Shown one piece after another: positions 1 through 5,424 of a DNA stretch of 5,424 nucleotides. The stretch is from CAXBYZ01 sp043826085 (lineage in GTDB: Bacteria > Patescibacteriota > Microgenomatia > UBA1400 > CG1-02-47-37), in NCBI GenBank assembly GCA_043826085.1, contig JBDRQW010000088.1, forward strand, positions 1-5,424. The letters run 5' to 3'. The notes under the pieces are model-generated. The model ran no database searches, had not been told where the DNA came from, and saw nothing but the letters and a program-made list of their open reading frames with translations. The translations under genes were made by a program, and so were the position numbers. The stretch's first letter is position 1. Each line of letters opens with the position of its first letter.

Positions 1-837
1 TGGAAAAACTATAGAAACTACTTTTTCGGCAATGGCAGAGATTGGACCCTGAAGTTCAAAATCCGGTGCTTTATTTAAACGAATTTCAGTATTTGTCCAA
101 TAATTAATAGTCTCTACTACAAATGACGGAAAAGAAGCATACTTTAGGCCTCGTCTACCATGAAAGACAAACATAACAGCTAGGGAAGATCTAAAGATAG
201 CTAGAGGTATCCCCCATACAGCTAGAAAAGCTAAAGAGATAGCTTTGAGTTCTTTTTTTAGATTTAGTTTAGTTAAATATAAATATACTGCAAGTAAGGG
301 TACAGACATAAACTTAATAGAAGTAGATAGCCAAAAGAAAAACCAGAACCAAAAACGATTAAGCCAGGTTTTTTTGGTTTTAAATAAATAGTAGATAATG
401 CCTATGACTAGTGAACTGATAAAAACCAAGTCAATGCCCTCATAAAAAAAATCTTTTGCGATCATTGGAGTAATTAAGTAGAAGGCGAGGCTTAAATTTT
501 TTTGGAGCTTGGATGTTTTTAGATACTTTATGGCTTTAATAATCATTAAAAAGACTAAAAAATCTAACCCAAAAGTTAGGATTCGAAAATTTTGGTAAAA
601 GTCACCAATGCCGGATATTTGAAGCATTTGAGGAATATAAATTAAGGGTATGGTGGTGGGTGGATATTCGTAAAAATGCTTAAGGTAGGGGGTGTAGCCT
701 TCTGTCCACATGACCGCATAGCGTCGATAATCGTGATTAACGTCTGAATAAAAAGGTGGTGGGTTTTGAAAAATATAAAATCGGCTAATAAAAAAGAAGC
801 TTAGGATAATAAATAGTCGTAGGTTATGTTTTTTCAT
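1..837 (-). CDS. GT87/DUF2029-like polytopic membrane glycosyltransferase, N-terminal part (cut by window edge)
   Basis: An open frame of 279 codons runs from an ATG at 837 to the window edge without a stop, so the C-terminus is missing. The protein is strongly hydrophobic, with candidate membrane helices near residues 7-24, 86-104, 114-129, 135-151, 160-188 and 198-216. Between the first two lies a polar outer loop with an Asp (D32 and D36, in SDVNHDYRRY) and an EYPP motif (57-60). This order of helix, acidic loop and YPP is typical of GT-C enzymes that use polyprenyl-phosphate sugars. The HGRRGLKYASFPS stretch (226-238) resembles the HxGRGxxxxS region I associate with GT87/DUF2029 mannosyltransferase-like proteins. 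The start is fixed by an in-frame TAA at 841-843, six bases upstream of the ATG. It lies 15 bases downstream of the GT39-like gene on the same strand, probably in one transcript. Coding is near certain; the family is likely; donor and acceptor are unknown. Confidence 0.78.
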   Translation of the reverse strand, partial: MKKHNLRLFIILSFFFISRFYIFQNPPPFYSDVNHDYRRYAVMWTEGYTPYLKHFYEYPPTTIPLIYIPQMLQISGIGDFYQNFRILTFGLDFLVFLMIIKAIKYLKTSKLQKNLSLAFYLITPMIAKDFFYEGIDLVFISSLVIGIIYYLFKTKKTWLNRFWFWFFFWLSTSIKFMSVPLLAVYLYLTKLNLKKELKAISLAFLAVWGIPLAIFRSSLAVMFVFHGRRGLKYASFPSFVVETINYWTNTEIRLNKAPDFELQGPISAIAEKVVSIVFP

Positions 838-852
838 GAATTAATTTTAATA

Positions 853-2370
853 TTACTCCTTGGGTATAACAATACGAAAAGCGGGCAAGCCATTAGGAAA
901 GTTAATAGTTTCTATCAAGCCTGGAGCCCCCTGGGGAATTTCCTCAGGTGGGCCAATAAATAATTTGTTTCTAAAAACAAAATCACTTTTCCAATCAATC
1001 TTTCGATACATATATTTACTCATAGCTCCCCAGAAAACATCTAATGGCTGTCTTTGTTGGTTGAGAAGAATAAAAATATGAGGTTGACCATAAAAAGATG
1101 AGATAACTATTTGCTCAACATCATCCTCATATTTTAAAGCAATATCACTAATTTGTTTGTAACCGTACTGCCAATCAGGAGCTGAGTAAATTGGATATTT
1201 TACAAAGTAATGGTGTAGAAAGAAAGCTAAATTAATAACAATTAAGCCACTAGTTATTATCAGGGCGGGCTTTTTATAAAGTTTAATTGTTTTGCTAATA
1301 CCCAAACTGGTAACTATCAACAAAGCCGGTAGCATATTCATGGCTCTAATAGCATGAGGAGCCTCTTTGCCCAGAACTGCGGCAGCCGGACCGAGTAAAA
1401 GCCAAGCTAATACCAGTTTGGCCCATGATTTCCGGCGTAGTTTAATTAATTGAAGTAAGCCAATAATTAGAAATGGGGCGGTAACCCAAAGGAGGATGCC
1501 TTGATTATTAAGTTGAGCTCGAAAACCAGTTGTCACTCCCGAGAAATAAAACTTTGGTGAGTAGTGAAGTAAGTAATTCGATGTTAATTTTTTAACTAAT
1601 TTAAAGTTTAGGGATAATTTCTCATCTTCTTCATAAAAGATTGAAGTACTTTGAAAACGCATGGCTGCGCCCTCTTTGAAAGTAGACTTAATTAATGGAG
1701 TAATGAGTAATAATCCAAAGACTGCTGACCCAATAATTGATAGACGTAATTTTTTAATAAAGAGTTTTTTCCGATAGATAATTACTAAAGCAATTAAAAA
1801 TAGAGGTGAGAATATTTTAGGGCTGTGATAGGTATATAAAGATAGAGTAAAGAATAAAGCTGATGGATAGAAGAAGAGAGGTTTTTTTAGGGCAAGTTTA
1901 AAGAAGTAAATGTTTAATAAAATAAATAGTAAAGCTAGATTTTGTTCGAAAGCACCCCTAGAGAGCATAACTGACCAAGGAGTGACGGCAAGTAGAAAAA
2001 CAGTAGTTAAGGCCACTGTTTGATTCTTGGTGAGTTTTTCTGTTAGTAAATACAAGACTACAACGGCTGAAATTCCAGCTAAAACAGATAGTAAGCGAAT
2101 AGTGATCATATTTAAACCAAATAATCCAACAATTGGAGCGGTTAAATAAATATATAAAGGGGCTTTGTAATCGCCAAAAGACTTGAACACCAAGGGTAAG
2201 CGAGTACCATATTCATCTCTTCTGGTGTGAAAAATTGATTTAGCATTCCAACCAATGGCTGTTTCATCCCAACTCAATGATGGTGGATTAGATCCTAACT
2301 GATAGAATCTTAAAAATGTGGCTAAAATTATAATTAGTCCCAGCCAAATAATAATTGTTTTTTTATTCAT
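853..2370 (-). CDS. GT39 / ArnT / PMT-like membrane glycosyltransferase
   Basis: A complete 505-residue membrane protein of the GT-C superfamily, expected to move a sugar from a polyprenyl-phosphate carrier to a lipid, glycan or protein on the outer face of the membrane. Helix 1 (about 5-24) is followed by NPPSLSWDETAIGWNA (28-43), with the Asp-Glu pair D35/E36 where GT39 enzymes keep their catalytic acid. GDYKAPLY (67-74) matches the K-x-P-L-Y motif of the family. LSRGAFEQNLAL (137-148) is another conserved-looking block. About eleven to twelve helices are visible, the last ending near 388, followed by a soluble tail of about 115 residues that should be extracytoplasmic. A good AAGGA site (2380-2384) sits nine bases before the ATG, which supports this start. 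The GT87-like gene follows 15 bases downstream. Length and motifs look intact. Family assignment is firm; substrate is not known. Confidence 0.88.
   Translation of the reverse strand: MNKKTIIIWLGLIIILATFLRFYQLGSNPPSLSWDETAIGWNAKSIFHTRRDEYGTRLPLVFKSFGDYKAPLYIYLTAPIVGLFGLNMITIRLLSVLAGISAVVVLYLLTEKLTKNQTVALTTVFLLAVTPWSVMLSRGAFEQNLALLFILLNIYFFKLALKKPLFFYPSALFFTLSLYTYHSPKIFSPLFLIALVIIYRKKLFIKKLRLSIIGSAVFGLLLITPLIKSTFKEGAAMRFQSTSIFYEEDEKLSLNFKLVKKLTSNYLLHYSPKFYFSGVTTGFRAQLNNQGILLWVTAPFLIIGLLQLIKLRRKSWAKLVLAWLLLGPAAAVLGKEAPHAIRAMNMLPALLIVTSLGISKTIKLYKKPALIITSGLIVINLAFFLHHYFVKYPIYSAPDWQYGYKQISDIALKYEDDVEQIVISSFYGQPHIFILLNQQRQPLDVFWGAMSKYMYRKIDWKSDFVFRNKLFIGPPEEIPQGAPGLIETINFPNGLPAFRIVIPKE
856..861 (-). 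promoter_or_regulatory. Shine-Dalgarno-like AAGGAG at the end of the upstream gene
   Basis: Read on the minus strand, AAGGAG forms the last two codons (Lys-Glu) of the GT39-like gene and is followed at once by its TAA stop (853-855). It is the only purine-rich ribosome-binding match ahead of the ATG at 837. The spacing is 18 bases, much longer than the usual 5-10. Reinitiation by ribosomes finishing the upstream gene is therefore as plausible as direct recruitment. The motif could also be simple coding sequence. Confidence 0.4.
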
Positions 2371-2412
2371 TTTATTTTTTCCTTACTCCAAGCATATCAG
2401 AAGATAATGAGA

Positions 2413-2442
2413 TTTTCAGTATAAGCTATTTATTGGTATAAT
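2413..2442 (+). promoter_or_regulatory. Extended -10 promoter for the plus-strand GT-C gene
   Basis: TGGTATAAT (2434-2442) is a perfect extended -10 element (TGn plus consensus TATAAT). A partial -35 box, TTTTCA (2413-2418, four of six bases), lies 18 bases upstream of it. The initiator ATG of the next gene is only 11 bases beyond the -10 box. Transcription should therefore start around 2448-2450, leaving a leader of roughly four to six bases and no room for a Shine-Dalgarno site. Confidence 0.65.
2418..2423 (-). promoter_or_regulatory. Candidate -10 element for the GT39-like / GT87-like gene pair
   Basis: On the minus strand TATACT (five of six consensus bases) lies 47 bases upstream of the GT39-like ATG. 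Transcription would start near 2411, giving a leader of about 40 bases that includes the AAGGA ribosome-binding site. No convincing -35 box is present at 16-18 bases, so this is weak. It overlaps the spacer of the opposite-strand promoter, so the two could interfere. Confidence 0.32.
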
Positions 2443-2453
2443 TTGTTTATATA

Positions 2454-3971
2454 ATGATAAAGAAAATTAGAAAAAAATTTACAGCTAACTCGAGAAGTTG
2501 GATTTACTTATCTTTAATTTACCTTTTTGGTTTTGGATTGTACTATCCTGCAATATTTACTTTTTTTACTCACGATAATTTTTTCCATATGAAAATTTCT
2601 AGAGTAAATTCTATTCAAGGGTTTCTTTCGTTCTTTAATTTATTCAATGCTCCAGTTGATTGGGGGTTTTATCGTCCTCTAACTACTCAAGTGTTCTACT
2701 TTATAAATTGGAAGATATTTAAAACAAGCCATATATGGATGAATATTATGGCATTTCTTTTCTTTTTTCTGGTAATGCTGTTGGTTTTTAGTTTTGTAAG
2801 AAAACTTATAAATAAAAAAGTGGCATTGCTATCTACCTTGTTGTATATAACCTCTGCAACTCACTTCACTCATTTATATTTTGTAGCAGATCAAGAGCTT
2901 GGGCATGCAATTTTTTTCCTAAGTTCTATTATTTTATTCATTGATCATTTATTAAAAAAAAGTGGGCTAAAGCTATTCTTATCTTGGGTTTGTTTCATTG
3001 GAGCCTTAATGTCGAGGGAGTCAGCTATTATGCTTCCGTATGGGCTAGGCATTGTCTATTTATGGTTGAAGACTGTAAAAAAAATAAAATTACCAGTAAA
3101 AAAGTTTTTATTAAATTTACTCCCATTTTTAATTACTTTGCTGGGGTATTTATATTTGCACACTTTTCATTATGGTTTAATTAAGGGAGATTCATATATT
3201 TGGGAATTTACTCCTAAAGTATTTCTGAATAATCTTTCATGGTATGGCTTATGGAGTTTAAACTTGCCCCAAATGCTGATTGATTACATCGGTCCGGGCT
3301 TTAAAATTAATTCCAATTTATTTCAGTTTTATCCCAAAGAAATGTTAACAATATTTAGTTTGTTTCTTGTTTTTATTTTTTTAATCATTGTGGCGGTGAT
3401 AGTTGGATTTAGGGGCATGAAAAAACAAGTAAAGGCAGTTATCTTGTCAGCAATGTGGTTTATTGGATTATTGCTTCCTGTTTTGTTTTTACCTTGGCAT
3501 AAATTTACAATTTATTTAACTCTTCCGCTCATAGGAGGAGTAATGGTTTTGAGTCTGGTGCTAGGAGAAGCAAGAAAAGTGGTTTGTAATAAAGCTGGTA
3601 TTTTGATTGGTAATTTATTTTTAGTATTGTTAGTTACTGTGTATATTTTATTGTCTACTGCGACAATTAAACTGACTGATAAAACCCACTGGATTACATC
3701 GGGGGCTAAAACAGCTCAAAGAGTTCATCAATATTTTACGGATCGATATTCAAACTTAGAAAATAACATTGATGTGTATTTTTATGATCGACCCGAAGAT
3801 GGTGATTTGCCCTGGAAACCTTCAAACGAATTAAAAGTAATCCTATCAGATAATAATTACTTTTCGGTCTTTTTTGAAGATAAAATACAAGCTTATTATG
3901 TTGAGTCTGAAAGTTTAATAACTGATCCAGGAGCAATTAAAATCTCAGCTAGGCAATTCCTTGGTTATTGA
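2454..3971 (+). CDS. GT-C-type polytopic membrane glycosyltransferase, TMTC/GT39-like, with C-terminal soluble domain
   Basis: A complete 505-residue membrane protein. A basic N-terminus (MIKKIRKKF) precedes helix 1 (about 16-38), then FTHDNFFHMK (38-47), where GT-C enzymes carry an acidic D-D or D-E site; here it is D41-N42. GFYRPLT (71-77) recalls the YRPLT motif of TMTC-type O-mannosyltransferases and their bacterial relatives. MSRESAIMLPY (186-196) occupies the place of their K-E-x-x-x-x-x-P segment. About ten to eleven helices follow to near 403, then a polar tail of about 100 residues, probably extracytoplasmic. The ATG is the only sensible start: the next Met (46) lies beyond helix 1 and the D-N site. 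There is no Shine-Dalgarno; a strong extended -10 box lies 11 bases upstream, implying a leaderless message. It is the only plus-strand gene here and ends in a 7-base convergent overlap. Sampled lines look more AT-rich than the GT4 gene. Membrane GT-C nature is likely; sugar, acceptor and exact family are open. Confidence 0.78.
   Translation: MIKKIRKKFTANSRSWIYLSLIYLFGFGLYYPAIFTFFTHDNFFHMKISRVNSIQGFLSFFNLFNAPVDWGFYRPLTTQVFYFINWKIFKTSHIWMNIMAFLFFFLVMLLVFSFVRKLINKKVALLSTLLYITSATHFTHLYFVADQELGHAIFFLSSIILFIDHLLKKSGLKLFLSWVCFIGALMSRESAIMLPYGLGIVYLWLKTVKKIKLPVKKFLLNLLPFLITLLGYLYLHTFHYGLIKGDSYIWEFTPKVFLNNLSWYGLWSLNLPQMLIDYIGPGFKINSNLFQFYPKEMLTIFSLFLVFIFLIIVAVIVGFRGMKKQVKAVILSAMWFIGLLLPVLFLPWHKFTIYLTLPLIGGVMVLSLVLGEARKVVCNKAGILIGNLFLVLLVTVYILLSTATIKLTDKTHWITSGAKTAQRVHQYFTDRYSNLENNIDVYFYDRPEDGDLPWKPSNELKVILSDNNYFSVFFEDKIQAYYVESESLITDPGAIKISARQFLGY
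3965..3971. other. Tail-to-tail overlap of convergent genes
   Basis: The plus-strand GT-C gene ends with TGA at 3969-3971 and the minus-strand GT4 gene ends with TAA at 3967-3965, so the two coding regions share seven bases. I see no GC-rich hairpin followed by a T-run on either strand around the junction, so transcripts probably run into each other's coding regions before stopping. Confidence 0.9.
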
Positions 3972-5047
3972 GTAAATATTTGTTTGGTTAGAGTACAGAA
4001 CTTCTTTTTAGAGAAAGCTTTTGAGTTTTTAATGGCTTTTTTTGATAGTCTGGCCATAAGTTTTGGATTATTAATTAGCTCAAGGGTTTGGTTGATTAGG
4101 TCCGTCTTGGTATCCCAAAGCAGACCATTGTGCCTATGAGTGACTACTTCCGGCTGGCCACCTTTATTGATGACTACGGGTACAGCTCCGGCTGCCTGAG
4201 CTTCAATGGTGGTTAAGCCCAGATGTTCAACTGCTTGGGGATTTAGAGTTTGATTAATGCCGTAACCGGCCGCATGCCAATAAATTTTAGTTTTGGCATA
4301 ATAATTTTTGAGTTGATCAAAGGATAGATCGTGATTAATATGAATGGGGTAACCTTTTACAAGTTTAGAAACTTTGTTGGCAAAGTTAAGGTTGTCTTTC
4401 CCTTGATCAATTGGACCAATTAGAACCAGTTGCCAATTTTTTAGACCTTGATCGCACATAGTAGCAAAGGTTTTAACTAAAAAATCCTGCCTTTTACAGT
4501 GTTTGTTGTTTTGTGGACTAATAAAGCGACCGACTGATAAAATGATGTTTCTTTTGGCTCCCGGATTTAAATTTTTGGTGTCAATGGCGCTTCGGTGAAT
4601 ATAGTCAATGGAAATACCCCAGTGCTTTTCAAGGTGTTTTTTGGTGAAACTTGAGTTTGAGGTTTTGACAGTCCAGTTTTTTAGCTTAAGTTTTTGAATG
4701 ACTTTCGGTTTTTGATTGAAAGGTAATTGAAAGTGGACAATGTTTTTCTTGGCTCCGGAGATAAAAAAACTACCATCTGTCATGTAGTAAAAAATATCAT
4801 AAGCTCTAGTGAATTTTATTCGATCGGCAAAAGTATCAGAATCTTTAAAAGGGCCTTTGATAAAATTAACTTTAGTTAAGTCGAGGTTAAAGGCTTGATG
4901 GAATTTTTTAACTAAATCAAGTTCCGGATTATTAACAATGATGTCTAGTTGATGATCTTTGGATAGACACTCTGCTGTGGTTAAAAAATGTCTTTCTCCC
5001 CCTCCCATAGTGTCTGTTAGGAAAGGATTGTAAAATCCAATCTTCAT
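3965..5047 (-). CDS. GT4 family glycosyltransferase (GT-B fold, ALG11-like EHxGxxxxE type)
   Basis: A complete 360-residue enzyme expected to transfer a hexose from a nucleotide sugar to a lipid-linked or glycan acceptor at the inner face of the membrane, with retention of configuration. The N-terminal Rossmann domain starts directly with MKIGFYNPF and carries the glycine-rich GGGERHF acceptor-side loop (15-21); IVHFQLPF (103-110) is a second conserved block. The C-terminal donor domain begins at about 166 with ILSVGRF (169-175), KRQD (185-188) and LVLIGP (207-212). It contains WHAAGYG (257-263) and the signature EHLGLTTIE (274-282), an E-x7-E with both glutamates present, followed by GGQPEVV (296-302). 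No membrane segments are seen. Length is normal for a compact GT4. The ATG overlaps the upstream GT2 stop as ATGA and lacks a clear Shine-Dalgarno, so translation is probably coupled. Oddity: the interdomain linker reads DYIHRSAID (148-156) where many relatives have a PPxxD-like sequence. Confidence 0.93.
   Translation of the reverse strand: MKIGFYNPFLTDTMGGGERHFLTTAECLSKDHQLDIIVNNPELDLVKKFHQAFNLDLTKVNFIKGPFKDSDTFADRIKFTRAYDIFYYMTDGSFFISGAKKNIVHFQLPFNQKPKVIQKLKLKNWTVKTSNSSFTKKHLEKHWGISIDYIHRSAIDTKNLNPGAKRNIILSVGRFISPQNNKHCKRQDFLVKTFATMCDQGLKNWQLVLIGPIDQGKDNLNFANKVSKLVKGYPIHINHDLSFDQLKNYYAKTKIYWHAAGYGINQTLNPQAVEHLGLTTIEAQAAGAVPVVINKGGQPEVVTHRHNGLLWDTKTDLINQTLELINNPKLMARLSKKAIKNSKAFSKKKFCTLTKQIFTQ
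5044..5047 (-). promoter_or_regulatory. ATGA start-stop overlap coupling the GT2 and GT4 genes
   Basis: On the minus strand the four bases ATGA contain the GT4 initiator ATG (5047-5045) and the GT2 terminator TGA (5046-5044). The bases just upstream are an A-run without a good AGGAG match. Ribosomes finishing the GT2 gene therefore probably restart on the GT4 gene, giving linked production of the two transferases. Confidence 0.85.
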
Positions 5048-5424
5048 AAGATTTTTTTCTCGTTTTGAAGTTCCCAGACTTGTTGATAAATAAAAAACTT
5101 ATTTATGCTTTGGATAATACCTTCGGTAAAACCAATGTAGCCATCTCTAAACCCCTGTTTTTTAAAGTATCGATAAAAAAATTCAGACAAGATAACTTTT
5201 AATATTCGCCACCAAGTAATAGGGGGATGATTGGCTTTAAATAAGGCTTGGGCCTCGGCTGGAGTCCACATAATACTTTTTTTAAGCCCCATGACAATAG
5301 ATCGATTGGGAAAATGAGGAACTGAGATTTCCAGAGTACCAAGAGTACCATCAAATAAGTACTGTTCGTGAGAAACACCCTTAACACTCTTGAAGGATGA
5401 TCTTTTAAATAACCTAGTTTGATA
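5044..5424 (-). CDS. GT2 family glycosyltransferase, C-terminal part (cut by window edge)
   Basis: The frame is open from the right edge to TGA at 5044-5046, giving the last 126 residues; the true start is outside the window. The first ATG inside the window (5292) should not be taken as the start, because conserved-looking sequence continues in frame ahead of it. The fragment starts YQTRLFKRSSF, then KGVSHEQYLFDGTLG (residues 13-27), whose V-x-H-E motif is the late acceptor or base motif of WaaE/KdtX-like GT2 enzymes (lipopolysaccharide-core glucosyltransferase type). HFPNRSI (34-40) fits the His that follows it in that family. The tail has an aromatic amphipathic stretch (TWWRILKVILSEFFYRYF, from about residue 69) and DGYIGFTEGIIQSIN (93-107), matching the DGxxGFxxA tail of this subgroup, then VWELQ near the end. 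Such tails often bind the membrane face. The catalytic DxD domain is not in view. The GT4 gene is translationally coupled behind it. Confidence 0.85.
   Translation of the reverse strand, partial: YQTRLFKRSSFKSVKGVSHEQYLFDGTLGTLEISVPHFPNRSIVMGLKKSIMWTPAEAQALFKANHPPITWWRILKVILSEFFYRYFKKQGFRDGYIGFTEGIIQSINKFFIYQQVWELQNEKKIL

Noticed and set aside
860..1081. Plus-strand open frame of 73 codons opposite the GT39-like gene
   Set aside because: It lies wholly antisense to a well-supported gene, and its peptide has no recognisable motif.
2984..3184. Plus-strand open frame of 66 codons inside the GT-C gene
   Set aside because: It is an out-of-frame reading within a long hydrophobic coding region whose own frame carries the family motifs.
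3736..3936. Minus-strand open frame of 66 codons
   Set aside because: It is antisense to the C-terminal domain of the plus-strand GT-C gene, with no motif or own promoter seen.
853..3971. The two membrane proteins of exactly 505 residues as a recent duplication or inverted repeat
   Set aside because: The two sequences do not align beyond general GT-C features; their motifs and tails differ, so the equal length is chance.
2454..3971. Recoded UGA (UGA read as Gly or Trp)
   Set aside because: TGA ends this gene and the GT2 gene at sensible family endpoints, and tryptophans here are encoded by TGG, so the standard bacterial code fits.
4032..4057. Possible hairpin (ATGGC / GCCAT) next to a T-run, as a terminator for the plus-strand gene
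   Set aside because: The stem is only five pairs with a 16-base loop, and the T-run lies in the loop rather than after the stem; it falls in GT4 coding sequence.
5044..5292. An 82-residue stand-alone small protein starting at the ATG at 5292
   Set aside because: The frame continues upstream to the window edge with family-like sequence, so this is only the tail of a longer GT2 gene.
5199..5387. Minus-strand open frame of 62 codons near the right edge
   Set aside because: It overlaps the GT2 fragment in another frame; the GT2 frame is open to the edge and carries the HE and DGxxGF motifs.

Overview
This AT-rich window (roughly one third G+C by eye) is almost entirely coding. It reads as part of a surface-glycan or glycoconjugate gene cluster: all five genes look like glycosyltransferases. 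Three are multi-pass membrane enzymes of the GT-C type, which take sugar from a polyprenyl-phosphate donor on the outer face of the membrane. Two are cytoplasmic or membrane-associated nucleotide-sugar enzymes, one GT4 (GT-B fold) and one GT2 (GT-A fold). I see no RNA genes, mobile elements, CRISPR arrays or long repeats. No stretch over 300 bases lacks a gene; the longest gap is 83 bases.

Layout. Positions 1-837 (minus) hold the N-terminal 279 codons of a GT87/DUF2029-like membrane protein that runs off the left edge. Positions 853-2370 (minus) hold a complete 505-residue GT39/ArnT/PMT-like protein, 15 bases upstream of the first gene and probably cotranscribed with it. A short divergent intergenic region (2371-2453) carries a very good extended -10 promoter for the plus-strand gene and a weaker candidate for the minus-strand pair. 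Positions 2454-3971 (plus) hold a second, unrelated 505-residue GT-C-like protein with some TMTC-type features; its mRNA is predicted to be nearly leaderless. It meets the next gene tail to tail with a 7-base overlap. Positions 3965-5047 (minus) hold a complete GT4 glycosyltransferase. Its start codon overlaps the stop of the upstream gene (ATGA), which is the C-terminal 126 residues of a GT2 glycosyltransferase (5044-5424, minus) running off the right edge.

Organism. Low G+C, tight packing, short divergent and overlapping junctions, and several GT39-like proteins next to GT4 and GT2 enzymes fit a Candidate Phyla Radiation (Patescibacteria) genome, perhaps Microgenomates-like. This is an inference from style and remembered family resemblance, not from a marker gene. 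TGA serves as a stop in two genes (the plus-strand GT-C gene and the GT2 gene), so the UGA=Gly code of Gracilibacteria/Absconditabacteria does not apply.

How they may work together. The GT2 and GT4 enzymes would add sugars to a lipid-linked acceptor on the cytoplasmic side. The GT-C enzymes would add sugars to the glycan, lipid or protein on the outer side. No flippase, polymerase or sugar-nucleotide synthesis gene lies in the window, so the final product cannot be named.
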